NCBI GenBank assembly: GCA_011947345.1
Contig: JAAVTG010000254.1
Location: 150,528-214,527, forward strand
Source: Phytophthora quininea
Lineage: Eukaryota; Oomycota; Peronosporomycetes; Peronosporales; Peronosporaceae
Direction: 5' to 3'
DNA length: 64,000 nt
Shown here: positions 33,401 through 44,639 of the stretch, piece by piece
Position numbering within the stretch: position 1 is the stretch's first letter
Layout: every line of letters starts with the position of its first letter
The notes under the pieces: generated by a model
Databases searched by the model: none
What the model was told of the DNA's origin: nothing
What the model saw: the letters and a program-made list of their open reading frames with translations, nothing else
Program-made: the position numbers and the translations under genes

Positions 33401-35562
33401 GCCATGGCGACAGGAGAAAAGTGGTTCCTTTTCTCCAACAGCATTGAGGTCAGCGATTCCGTCGAATATGCGCGACGGGAGGCCCGAGTAGCGTGCACAA
33501 AGGCAAACGGAGCCAAAACGGAGTGGCGGGGAGGAGCGTTAGTATGTGACTTATCTGCTGTGATGTCGGGCCCGATTGCAGCAGCCCACCACGCAATTAC
33601 AACTCAATATGGCGAATTCATAATCGATGGACTTCTGGACTCTCGGATTTTTGATATTCCGTGGGCCTGTCGTCCGGGGAGCCTACAAGCGCCTCTATTG
33701 CGTTCAGGAAACTAGCTGGAGAGACAACGAGAGTCAGGGAGGTCGCTAATCCGGTTTGGCTACAGGACGGGGTGGTGGAATGGCACCCAGTCTCGTGTAG
33801 CTATCCTATGGCGTCAGGCGTAGCTCATCAGTTCAGAGAATTGGCGCTGACGCTAATGACAGCTTTCCCGGACCTCCTCCGGCAACCGACTCCGGCAAAC
33901 AAGTACTTCGTCACTAATCTGTCCAACGATAACCATCAATTTGAGTTGTCGCAACTACCATCGCCGCAACTAATTCACACTAGTAAACCGGCAGTGACCA
34001 CCACCCTTGGTGTCGACACCGGTCCCGGGGTTGAAAGAGCCATTGCTTCTGTCGTTGGAGATGTCAGTGGCTAACTAATCTGCACTCCGCACAAATGGCT
34101 ATCGAGGCTATCACCTACTTGGACAGGTAAGCTGCAGTGGTCGAAGAACGTGAAACAATACCGGACAAGTATTACGGTTGAGCGCAGAGCGAAAGGGTTA
34201 GCGGTAATTGCAGAAGCTGAAAATGCCTGGAGGCTGGAGGACGAGGCCATTGGCGGGGCTCTGGCCTCCGTTACTTGGATGCGTATCAACCGGATCATAG
34301 GCATCTCCACCTACGAGCACCAACACTTATACCGGCTGAAGCTACGAAGGCTGGGTCGGTGGAATCAAGCATCTTCGACGCTAGGGTGCCCTCAAAGAGG
34401 GTGTGACGACCAGAGCTCGACCTTATCGCACATATTCTGGTATTGTGGAGGGGCTCAGGAGATGTGGGGCTGCTTCCTGGAAGGATGGAGGAGACTACAC
34501 GGGGATTCGGCATTTGGGAACAATGAAGGTTTTTTCCTACAACTGCGGTTACCGCCGGAGGCAACCTTACTTGCCCTGCGACCAAACCACACGACCCGCA
34601 CTGACACTACCGGCATGGAGGATGATCTCATGACAGTAGTCAATCAGTTCTGGAGCGCTGGTATTGCAGTGACGCTGGCATTAATCTGGCGGTCTCGCAT
34701 CGATTGGATTCACCCAGAGCCGGGCGCCCCAAAGACCATGGAGGACCAGCTTGAGAGACTGAAGGCAAGGCTGCAGCGCGCGTACACGCAAGTGACCATT
34801 GACTATCCTCTAACGCCACAGTCGTACACGAACTGGTCAGTAGCACGACTGATGCACGTGTCTCTAAGGACGGAACACCCGTACCGAAATATTCTGCCGG
34901 GCCTCGATGGCGGGCGCAGGCTGGGTTTCTTTCATGGCAATGTGAAAGGGAGCCCTACAACAGGAGCGGGTGGATGCCTGATTCTCAGCACGGAGGGCGA
35001 AAGGGATAGCCAGGTCATTGAGTACGCAGAGAGCATTTGGTTACCGTCACCAGCATGCACAGCTAACATTGCAGCAATGGTAGCACTGAGCAATTTGCTG
35101 AGAGCTGCGCTGGAGAAAGAGCGCGTGGCATCGAAGTGGTGGGAGACTCAACTTACGTCGTCAACTCCTTGCAATCACGGAACCCCCTCCCAAGACAAAA
35201 CGACTACGACTTTGGTATCACAGATGCCGACGTTTGGCGGACTCACTGAGGATTCTGTCCTGGACACCCACTCGTCGCACCTCAAATATGGTATGGGGTA
35301 CGCCGCATTAGCAAGAGAGGCGAGGGCGGTGAAAGGCAGCACGATATGGAGTCGGGATGACTTCAAAGAGAGGTCTCCAGGCCTGTTAGCGGAACTGGAA
35401 GCAGCAAGCGGTTGGGATAGTAGATCCAGCGAAGGAACTACACTTGATCACGATCCAGGGAATAAGACTTAGGCTTGCTGACCCACAGCGCGGTGGCACT
35501 GTGGAAGGGTTATTAGGATTCTCAATGTTGTAATCCAATATACCTCATCATCAAAAAAAAAA
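30461..35562 (+). mobile_element. LINE G: RNase H-type LINE with target duplications
   Basis: The element lies between two 16 bp near-identical direct repeats and ends in TCATCATC followed by an A run (35553-35563), a usual LINE 3' tail. It has one recognisable ORF (endonuclease, RT, zinc region, RNase H) and no preceding ORF1, so either it is 5'-truncated or the family has none. It belongs to a different lineage from copies A-F. Confidence 0.85.
30489..35472 (+). pseudogene. LINE G ORF2: endonuclease, RT, RNase H (broken)
   Basis: Domains in order: APE-type endonuclease (LVTLNVNGW at the start, FIQETHL, then GGDFNCVLDRR near 30985 after a frame break at 30900); linker (31396-31866); RT with GKAAGTDKL, QYGFVPGRSIHTA, LMLDFAKAYDSVD, RQGCPLAPLLF and YADDTAIY near 32695; zinc-binding region with HIFWYCGGAQEMW near 34430; and a degenerate RNase H near 34920, where the first acidic residue is replaced (FFHGNVKGS). 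Breaks at about 30900, 31390, 31866, 32455, 33700 and 34100 show it is dead. Confidence 0.85.
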
Positions 35563-35578
35563 ACAACTCCTAAGGCCA

Positions 35579-35834
35579 GATTGTGAGCATGGTCACAAGT
35601 GGTGATTTACCACATTGGAGTGCATTGAGAGTGATTACCATCGCATCTAGACACGACGGTGGTCGCAGAAGTGCTAGTAACTACGAGTAGCCTAGTCTCC
35701 CATGACTGTCCCGCACGTGTCGAAGCGATGAAGACGTTGGTTTGGTTTTACCGTGTCAATTTTAAGCAGCAGCACATGTAAATGAGTGTGCTATGGGAAC
35801 TCTTACGACGGTGTGTTTGACTACAGGGAACTGT
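35579..35834. other. Unassigned sequence between LINE G and a LINE RT scrap
   Basis: No recognisable gene or repeat beyond the right target duplication of LINE G at 35563-35578. Confidence 0.35.
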
Positions 35835-36866
35835 AAGTTCCAGTTGAAACCAAAATATTATCTAAGGTACTAACAGCCCGACTCAAACCTTTGATTTCAG
35901 GTCTGGTACACCCAGACCAAAAGGTTTTATCCCAGGAAGATCCATTCACCACCAAATGATGCTTGTTCGTGACCTTCAGCACTTAGTTACAACCAAGAAA
36001 GGAAAAGGAATTGCTACCTTCCTCGACTTCGCCAAAGCATATGACCGAGTGAACCGCAAATATCGGTTTAAAGTTATGGAACGCCAAGGTTTTGGTCACC
36101 GTTTTCTCGTATGGATACGTCTACTGTATAATGGTGCAAAATGCTCGCTGATGATCAATGGATGGGCCCAAGACCCGCTGGAGCCGTCTCATAGAGTAAA
36201 ACTAGGAGGCCCACTATCACCGTTTTTATTTGCGCTGTCGTTGGAGCCACTTGGTAACCTTCTTCGTGCAGAAAGAGAGCGGAGAGTGCGAGTTGATGAT
36301 ACGCTCATAATTCCTGTAGCATTTTTGCTGATGACACGGTTCCATTCTCTCAAGATGCCACCCAACTGAAGAAACAGCTAGCAATTGTGGAGTGCTATTG
36401 TGCGGGATCGGGAACAAAATTGAACAACTACAAGAGTGTAATAATGAATCTGAATAACCACCGCAAAGCACCTACGTTGGAACCGCTTCGATCACTGCAA
36501 AAGGGGAGACAACCAAGTACTTGGGGATATCTTTTGGAAACTTTGACACATCGAATCAATTGGCCACTCAACTAGATCGCAAATTGACAATGCGGCTATA
36601 AGTCTGGAAAGGGAGAGCACGAACGCTGATGGGAAGGCGGCTCATTGTTCAAGCTGTTATTTTATCAATAGTCTGGTACTTTACGACAACAGTGAACATT
36701 CCTGTGCGATTCATCAAAAGATGACAAAGCCTGATAACCCGATACATTCTCTACAACAGAATTGATACTGGTCGTGGAGGAATTAATATTGTTCCCTTTT
36801 CATTTGCCACCCAAACCAAAGAGAATGATGGTGTTGGTGTGCCAGTAATACTGGATAGCAGCTTCC
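35835..36866 (+). mobile_element. LINE I: RT fragment of the C/D/E family
   Basis: Aligns with the central RT of copies C-E: a variant of PVEVKILS at the start, GRSIHHQMMLVRDLQ, FLDFAKAYDRVN, INGWAQDPLEP and LSPFLFALSLEPLGN. The FADD region is shifted out of frame near 36325 and further stops follow. Both ends are truncated inside ORF2, so this is an internal fragment. Confidence 0.8.
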
Positions 36867-36890
36867 CCGCCCTCGACAGTATCATCTCCG

Positions 36891-38601
36891 TTGGTATCGA
36901 GTGCTTCACGCCCAAGGAACCATACCGAGCAATCTCCGATGCCGAGGCGATCGCCTCGTTTTAGCCCGTATTCCATGCGTAGTTCACCTCAGCAGTCTTC
37001 TCAATCGCCGGCTGCAACTAGGCGATCATTACGGACTCCACAGCAGGTGACTTACTCGCCGCAGCCCGGATCAACCAGGCCTCCACGGTCTCCAGCTCCG
37101 TTGCGACAACCCTCGATACCACCAGCAATTATTGGCCGTCCTCGTCTGGGTATTTGGCAGCACTATACTATTGAGGAAGAGAATGGAAAGAAGCACGGTC
37201 GTTGCAGATATTGCCATCGGCTTAAGAAAAATGGCAAGCCAAGTGGGAACTTGCTAAAGCACCTCACGAAAGAGCGCCCTGCAGTTTCGAGAGATATTCA
37301 GATCGATTTGCAATCGAGGCCGGCTCCAGCTCCTGACACAGCCTCACTAATGGTGGTCGAACAGCCTAAACCGCAAGCCCTTAATCAAGACGACTTTGAG
37401 ATGGCGCTAGCTCGAGTCTTTTTGTGTGCGCGCTACCGTTTATTCTCGTGGAGGCGAAGATCTTCCAGGACTTTTTGCTATGGTTGCACCGTCGTTGAAA
37501 CTACCATCAAGGCATAAGATGAGCAATGTGCTTTTGAAGCGAGTACGAGACCAGATTCACCGTAGCCACGTGGTCAAGCTGATCAACGAACAGGTGTATG
37601 TGTCTCTCGTCACGGATGGGTGGAGCGATACCAACAGCTCTAGTATTATTAATTTCATAGTTGTAGCTCCAGAGATGCCGGCGGTATTTTGGTCGTCATG
37701 GTCAACGAAATCACAACAACACACAGCAAACTACATGGCGCAAGAAATTGAGAAAGTTTTTGAACATTGAATGCCAAACCTCAGCAAAGGTTGTTGCTGT
37801 TGTCACTGATTATGCGACAAACATGAGGAGCCTTACACACCGTTTACAATCAAGACGGAATGTGGTCAGTGGTGGATGCTCGGCTCACGTGCTCAACTTA
37901 CTCATGAAGGATATCTGTAAGTTTCCGTCGATCAAAGCTGTCCATTCAAGAGCGGTCGCGCTTACTCGATTTGTTCGTGATCATCTGGCTTTACAGGATG
38001 AATTTAAGCGTCTACAGGACGGCGTCCGTCGAATTGGTGTAGGAGCACGAAATTTGGTGCTACCCGTCCCGACTCGCTGGTACTCAGTGTTTAACTGCTT
38101 GGTGAATGTGATGGATAATCGCGAAATATTTGAAAAACTATTTGTGAGTCCAAAGTACGAGCAATTTCGAGATAGGTATCGAGGAACAGCACCGCGCAAG
38201 AAAAACTAGATTAATTGATGTCATTGGTTCGTGACGATAAGTTCTGGGTTAATTTAGCGCTCGTTGTGCGTTAACCTGACCCCATTATTAAAGCGTTGAA
38301 GTACCTGGAAGCAGACAACATATTTGTGTCGGGAGTTTATAAATGGTTTCGGTGGCTACGATATCATGCTGCGTTCGGTGTCATCTCACCGGAGGAGAAA
38401 ACATGTACAGTCGAACAAGATGAAAATACTAATCCAAATGCAGATGAGGGGTTGGTTGCACAAGATGGCCTCGAACTGCTGAGTAACACCGCTGAGACCG
38501 AAGCAGATGACGCTGAGCTCGAAAGTACGACTCCGGATGACGAGAGATTGCAGTCGGGGGGCTTCGCATCCGAGAAAGGAGAGCCTTCGTATAAGCGCTG
38601 A
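36891..38601 (+). pseudogene. hAT-2 transposase (broken)
   Basis: A Pro/Ser/Arg-rich N-terminus precedes a BED finger (CRYCHRLKKNGKPSGNLLKH, about 37205). The core has VTDGWSDTNSSSIINF near 37610, which includes the first catalytic Asp, VVTDYATNMRSL for the second, CSAHVLNLLMKDI and a PTRWYS box near 38070. The C-terminal part (KYLEADNIFVS) ends in an acidic tail, and no clear dimerisation domain is visible. Frame breaks occur near 37430, 37760 and 38210. It differs from hAT-1 and is closer to the hAT type with a DUF659-like core. Confidence 0.75.
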
Positions 38602-39199
38602 AGAAGATCTTGAATCGAAGGCCGCAGATTGAGTAGTGACTGGCAGTATCTTTTCCGACTGAGGTACTAATAAACGGGTTGCCGCATGGATGTATCTGCT
38701 GCAAAGGAACTTGCTTCAAATGCAAAAGTGAATGCTGACAAAATGATTATGACGCTAGCGTGAACTGTAAGCTGATGATTCCGACGATAGCGTTGTCTAC
38801 GAAAGCCACGTAAAGTGACTTGCTACATGGATTTTGCGTGTAAAAGTCGGTAGTGTCTTCGACTACTGCTTCAATTTAATGCTCGGACACGACTCCTGCT
38901 GCTATAGCGTTAGGGTTCCTCGAGGGGAAGTAAGAGAAAGAGATGGATTGGCAGCGACTCGAGCTTGCCTGGCTACATATACCTTCTTCAAACCGGACAG
39001 CATGTTGTTGGTTCTCCCCAACAGTGACAATAGGAGATGGTGTTGTCTGGATAACACACCGCATACTTTCGAATTTGCCACTACCAAACGACTATACATT
39101 ATCGATCGTCGCTTTCAGCAAGAACTTCGTATTGAATGGATAGAACGAAGTCCCAGACACAAACTCCTTTGTTATCTATCCGACGAAGCCCCTGCTGCT
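38602..39199. other. Unassigned sequence downstream of RXLR-4
   Basis: No protein recognised; the long plus-strand frame at 38834-39646 is antisense to RXLR-4. From 38940 on the sequence is repeated at the right edge of the window. Confidence 0.4.
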
Positions 39200-39320
39200 C
39201 TAATAGGCCGTTTTAAACAATGCCTCGTAGCGATCGTAAAAGTTGCGATACGTAGGGCTGTTGGGGACCTTGAGCGTGATCCAGACGGTGTTGGGAAGGA
39301 CCTTACGGTTCTTCAAGGCC
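38940..39320 (+). repeat. 381 bp segment duplicated at 63619-64000
   Basis: The two segments are in the same orientation and differ by one T in a T run (CGCTTTCAGC against CGCTTTTCAGC). They cover the C-terminal end of RXLR-4 and its downstream flank. The left junction is abrupt, and the right copy continues past the window edge. Confidence 0.95.
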
Positions 39321-39814
39321 CACAACACCTTGTACATGTACGCCCCGTCCTCCGCCGCCTTGTCGACGATCCTCTTGAGATTCTCGGGGATGATCATCCG
39401 CTGAGGCTCATCTATCCTTGTCTTGCGGCTGTTATCCACGCCTTTCAAGACAGTTTTGAACGTATTGACGATGAACTTGTCGCTTTGCATGTTCTCCTTG
39501 AGCTTGGCTTCAGCTTCGGTGAGTTTGAGCGCCTCTTAGGCTTGTTTGACTTCAGGTGGTGTCTTCTTCACACCAAGCGCGTTCTTGATGGACGAAAGCG
39601 ACAGTCTCTCTTCTTGGTCGGAATCAAGTGTTTCGAAGCCGCGTAGACGTCTTGCCTCAGTGCTTGGCACCGCCTCGAGTGAGCGTGCCAAACCTGGCGA
39701 TCCCATTGTCAGGGTGTCGATGTCGTCAACACTAGCAGCCGAGGCGAGCAGACAGATTGCCAGCATGGCAACCGTCGTGATGGCGAGAATGAAGCGTGGC
39801 ACCAGTAGACGCAT
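39200..39814 (-). pseudogene. RXLR-4: RXLR effector with one nonsense codon
   Basis: The ATG at 39814 starts a protein nearly identical to RXLR-2 over its first 92 residues: signal peptide 1-27, RRLR at 55-58, DQEER ending at 70. A TAA at 39536-39538 replaces the CAA codon seen in RXLR-2. The same frame continues to a TAG at 39200 and encodes the WY-type helical C-terminus (YKVLWALKNRKV, FYDRYEALF). It lacks the 63 bp tandem duplication of RXLR-2. A single C-to-T change therefore accounts for its loss; strain variation at that codon is possible. Confidence 0.85.
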
Positions 39815-41013
39815 GGAGAAGAGTCTTCCCAGATGACGTCGAACTTGCTTGTTGTTGTAAGATCAAATGTGAAGATGCTTACCGGTACAGTTCGGACAAT
39901 TGTCCGGGACAATGCAGTTCATGCGATCGACTCGTCATCGTTGATGGCGCGACTAGACTCTAATCCACGGACATATGTTCGGACAGAGTAGAAGCTTGTA
40001 CTTTGATCAACGATTCTCCACGCGGTATTATTCAACTCATTCTCACTATACAATATAATATAACTCGGTAAGATATGGCACCTTCTCCTTGCGAAAACAA
40101 CAAATTGCGGGAAGACAGACATTCTCGATGCGGCACTCGTTCCATAGCCGACAGTAGTAGCGACTTGAAAACAATTAATAACCTGCGACGGTCGCAGCCG
40201 TCTGTAGCTGGTTTGGTTTGGAATTTGATGTGAGTACACAGAAAATAAGGCATAGCGCGCAGGACTCGGTGGACCCTTCGCGTTCAAGATCAACACCCGC
40301 TAGTACACGAGAGGATTGGAAACCCTCTCGTGTGTCCAAGGATTTCTCCACCACGGCGCAATAGGCCCAGTGAACTGTCACGCTTCGAGACAACCCCCAC
40401 CAAAGCATGAAAGGCCACGTGTTCAAGATCTCTCACACCACAACGTACCGGGGCTGGTGACCCCGGGACGTTCTTGCTCCAGGACCAACGCATAGAGGAC
40501 TTGGGGACTTCGATGCTCATGAATTCCCCTCCCCAGAGCAACACAGCAACCCGGATATGAATCCGCCTTGGAGTGTGGCACCCGGACTCATGACAACCTA
40601 CCCATAAGTGTGACCCACTGTACCAGGCTGGGGACCTACCGGAGCGTGGACAATCGCAAACGTCTGACAAGATGCCCTAGCAGATCCTATGTAGCAGGCT
40701 GTGGACCCCAGATGTCTGACAAGAATGACCAAGGTATAGCTGTCGACAGATCAGTGGACCTACCAGGCAAGTGACGGAGGCAAGGACCTGACTGGCGTAT
40801 GAAGACAACCCAGATCGACCGCACAGAGAGGATCCGCTGTTACGGACCAGGACCCGGACGCTGGACGGAGGAAAAGACTAACGTGCAAGTTCTAAGGAAG
40901 ATAGGCAGTCCATTTGACTGCTTCTAGTGCGGTTTCTATAGTAAAAACATCCTAAACACGAAATGGAAGTCCTCCCCCCGTTAATTACGTGAGCAAAAGG
41001 TGGCCATTTAAGT
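39815..41013. other. Unassigned sequence upstream of RXLR-4
   Basis: A weak CATTTGATC element lies about 55 bp before the RXLR-4 ATG. From 40200 to 40900 the sequence is GC-richer, with many short stop-broken frames; I recognise no domain. Confidence 0.35.
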
Positions 41014-41606
41014 GTGTTACACTATCTGTCGTCAACACAACTCGTTTTTTTACTCCTTACACCCGAACTCTTTAATTGGCATATTCGTGAAGATCGATAT
41101 CATGGGCGCAGCACCGCATCATCCTTGCCCGCAACGCCAGCGAGGCAAACAGTACCCAGCACGCGTCAAAGCGTCATCACGGCCAACTGCAACACACTGA
41201 GCGAGGAGGAGCGGAGGCAATATATTCAGATACATTTCAAGGCAGCTGGTGCTGCAATCAATAAGCAAGAACATCGAAGTGATGGGCCAACTAACACTTT
41301 CAGTATGGAGGCATCCGTCAGGATGCCACCGCAACCGACAACTCAGCAGATTTTTGTTGGAAAACTGGTTGTGTTTTCTCCCATACAGCGCGGTATCGAC
41401 AACTATCAAACGCTGACACCGCTGTCATTAACACCGGTGTGGCGTGATTTAACGACTGAAATGGAGGATAAGGATTTGGTGCTATCAAACCCCTAGGATG
41501 AACTCGAAATGTAGTCAGACGATGAAGGTTACGAAGAGTATGACCCAGTGCGGTATTTACCTACAAGTCTAGAAGAAGTGGAGGCAATCCCGAAACATGA
41601 GATTTG
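41014..41606 (+). pseudogene. Hypothetical broken ORF
   Basis: A 160-residue frame ends at a TAG at 41494. The same frame reads on with an acidic segment (SDDEGYEEYDPVRYLP) through another stop to about 41606. Not recognised; the acidic tail and in-frame stops suggest a decayed transposon ORF. Confidence 0.3.
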
Positions 41607-42874
41607 AGCCTGACACCAAGATGGTGGAGCCTGAGGACTTGTACAAGCACATGGAACATAGTTGCGGATCCAGTCGGCCCTGCGCACGTTTGATCCTCTT
41701 CAAGGCAGCGCCTTCACGACGAGGCGCCTGCTCACCCCTGACTGCACTCTCGCCGCCGAGGGTTTGGACCACCACTCGACGTCAAATGTTTCGTCACGGT
41801 GCTTCCACCAGCGCCTTTCTTTCTGTGCTTGGCCTTGCATTTGCTGCGAAATATGGCCCGGTGTGCGTGCACTGCTTTCGAGATGAAATGTCTTTCATCG
41901 GCTAAAAACAACTTCTGCATATACATTACCACGCGAGTTCGATCGGACAGTGTAGCACATACTTGTGGCCGGCGCTTCCGTTTCCCCAACGCTCTTTTGG
42001 AGAGACCCGCTTCTTGATCTTATACAGCAGATGGCCTGTTGAATGCACCTGGGGAATCCCAAAAGGACTGACACAGATTCTTACTGAGAAGTTCATTGCC
42101 AACGCCGACTCATCCTGTCTCAGCCTCGCCACCCTTGTCACTTCCCACATCGATTGCCTCGCTGCTCGCCTTGCTGCTTGCTTTGCAGCTTGTCGCATTG
42201 CTCACTGTACTACTTGCTCTACTGCTGGTTTACGACATGCTTTTATGCTTGCCTCACTGCTTACTTTATTGCTTGCGGAGCTACTTGATTTCCACGTTTT
42301 CTTCTGGTTGATTTATCTCTCGCTGCACTGACACAGTCTTTAGGATGCAAAGTTCGTCTATCATTGCAAACTCACTTAACGTCAACTGAATTGTACCAAA
42401 AGAGAGGCGTTGATACGTTGTGGACTTAGACGGAGCAGCCCATTCCGGTTGAGCACTTGATTTCGATCCTCGGTGGCAATCACAGCACTGCACATGACCG
42501 CCTTGCTTCTCCTCCTGCGGCTCGCCGCAAGATTCATGGCTCTTTTCTGCCGCATAGTTCACACGTGCGCGAAACCCCGAAGCACCTTCGCCGCATCCAC
42601 TGCATTTGTTCGTGGCGACGCTGTTTACACTGCTCGTGGGCTCTTGGGCCGCTGAAACTGGAGTTCTTGATATATGCATGCTGATGATCGAATCGCTGTT
42701 AAGTGATAAGAAAAGTCAAAACCACGTGGTGCTGATAGTCAGCTTTAACGCAATGACAAAGAATGAAAGCGCAAAATCTCATATTTAGTCTCGCTTGAAG
42801 ACACACGCGGCGATTTTCCAGATAACAACTGTCCAGACTGTACGCGAGTCCAAACTGAATACGGTCCAGACTAG
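41607..42874. other. Unassigned, low-complexity sequence
   Basis: A minus-strand frame at 41732-41989 (MGKRKRRPQVCATLSDRTR) is basic and could be a transposase N-terminus, but no domain is certain. At 42120-42290 the sequence is rich in TTGCT and CTTGC repeats and gives artificial Leu- or Ala-rich frames. Confidence 0.3.
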
Positions 42875-43320
42875 TTGCACTTTTCGCCTGTAGCAAGTCG
42901 CGCGAGCTCAACTCTACCAGGACACATTCACCCGAACCAGAGCGGTTTCGTGCCGAGGCGCACAATTCATGACACACGGTGGTTATTTGAAGTAGCGCAG
43001 CGAATGGCTCTGGGCAATCCTAACCAAGAGGATGTGATGGTGCTACTGCTGGACTCCAAAAAGGCGTATGACTCTCGGGATCGTCAGTATATGCTGAAGA
43101 TACTTCGACGCCAAGGTTATCCTGAACAGTTTGTGCGACCTATTAAGAGAATCCATGAAAACACCACCGTGTGATTTCTGGCCTACGCAAGCAAGTCGAC
43201 CAGTTGCATTCGGCAAGGCTTCCCACTCGCCCCGATTTTATTCATCTTGGCACTGGAAAAGAAGCGCGGGGCATTAAACGATAATTTGTTGGCTGCATCG
43301 GAGAGCGAGTTGGAAATGAC
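42875..43320 (+). mobile_element. RT fragment of a third LINE type
   Basis: The frame to 43174 reads IHPNQSGFVPRRTIHDT, then LLLDSKKAYDSRDRQYM and LRRQGYPEQFV, the fingers and first catalytic Asp region of a non-LTR RT. After a TGA the same frame continues with RQGFPLAPILFILALE. It differs from both other LINE lineages here. Neither the YADD block nor the ends are present. Confidence 0.65.
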
Positions 43321-43394
43321 TAGTTTTGGCGATCACTACAGTGATTTCTTCTGGAAGGCAGCAATAAAGCGCAGCAAATGTGGAAGACGCTTAG

Positions 43395-43923
43395 GTTCTG
43401 ATGCCACGAAGCTTTACACGTGACCTCGATCACAGCAGCGAAGCAAGACGTCTCGAAGCCACTAGAATCAACAACGCTGCGTATCGAGTAGGAAGATTTT
43501 CGTTTTCGCCTGTCAAGAATGTTAGCAGCGGTGGCGCGGTCATCAAGAACGCTTAAGCAGATATCAAACAGGCCAAGGCAGATGCAAAGATCAAGAAATT
43601 GCTGCGAATTGTCCGTTGACAAGTCGTTCAAGAAGGTCCAAAAGAACTGAATAAACGTTATCTCAAAAGGAATGAATTTTGCGAAGGTTCAGAATGACGT
43701 CTTCAAAACCAACGTCCCCAACAACAAGTCGTACGCAGACTTGTACCGCCGCTACTCGGCGTACCTCACCGATTCTCGTCACCGCGTAGCGTTAGTGGAC
43801 TGCGCGGTCACTGTCGGATCAATATTGCGAATAATGATTGCGCGTGTACTTGACGATGCAAAATGGAAAGTGATCATGTTAGTTAAGAATTTCTGCTACT
43901 CGCTTGCCTATGAGCTATTCTAG
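43395..43923 (+). pseudogene. RXLR-5: decayed RXLR gene
   Basis: One frame has EARRLEA, aligning with the RRLR site, and FSFSPVKN, aligning with the family segment after dEER (FSFSSIKN in RXLR-1). It then stops at a TAA near 43554. Another frame (43672-43923) begins with a C-terminal-like segment ending in DLYRRYSAYLTD, matching the FYDRY end of paralogues. The signal peptide is not readable. It is a heavily mutated relic. Confidence 0.55.
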
Positions 43924-44639
43924 AACACTCGAAGCCTCACCACATAAATCCTCTGCTGTGCGAGTTGCTGCTGTCCTGTCCGTGCAGTTTGTAGCAAATC
44001 GTTTTCTAGAACTTCGACATTGCGCCTATGTTGAAATGATACTGTGTCGGTCACACCGTTAAGGCCGCTCGATACTACTAAATAAAGCGATCATACGTCT
44101 AGTACCGTCGTATGTATGTTGCTTCACGCTGTATAATTTGCAGGCGCCTTCATGCAGACTTGAACCGTTATCGCCTGCAAATATCTATAAAAAGATCAAT
44201 TGGTTGACGTGCGAACAATGATGCGGTGACTTGTGAATACAGTATCAAGTGGATCAAATGTTTTGTTCGCCCCCGAGAATGAAATTAAAAGCTGAAACGA
44301 TTAAAATTGTATTTAACGGTGTCGGGTTTTAGTGGCTATCGCCAACAGTCACTCACGCTTTTTCCTGATGAAATATTTGAAAGCGATAATTCACGCCCTG
44401 GAGGTCAAGTGACTGAAACAGTACATAATTACTTTTTCACTTCCAGACCGCTTCCATCGATGTGACAACAACTATATTGGGGTAGGGTGTTCAGAACCCG
44501 ATTGACTTGGAGGCTTCTGCTCTTCCCCACGACATGCAAGCTGGCGAGAAAAGCAAGGCAGTCCTAATTGCGTGGATAGACGACAATGATCAATAGGGGT
44601 CTTAAGCCTAAAATGACTACGTTCAGGGCGGGAACTTTG
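43924..44639. other. Unassigned sequence with a small hairpin
   Basis: ATTTGCAGGCG at 44136-44146 and its exact complement CGCCTGCAAAT at 44172-44182 could form a hairpin with a 25-base loop. No gene is recognised. Confidence 0.35.

Noticed and set aside
38834..39646. 270-residue plus-strand ORF
   Set aside because: It is antisense to RXLR-4 and follows its codon pattern; no domain.
42120..42290. Possible Ala- or Leu-rich secreted protein
   Set aside because: Low-complexity TTGCT/CTTGC repeats open several frames on both strands; no signal peptide followed by conserved sequence.
44136..44182. Perfect 11 bp inverted repeat as a MITE or terminator
   Set aside because: Too small, no target duplication, and no second copy seen in the window.
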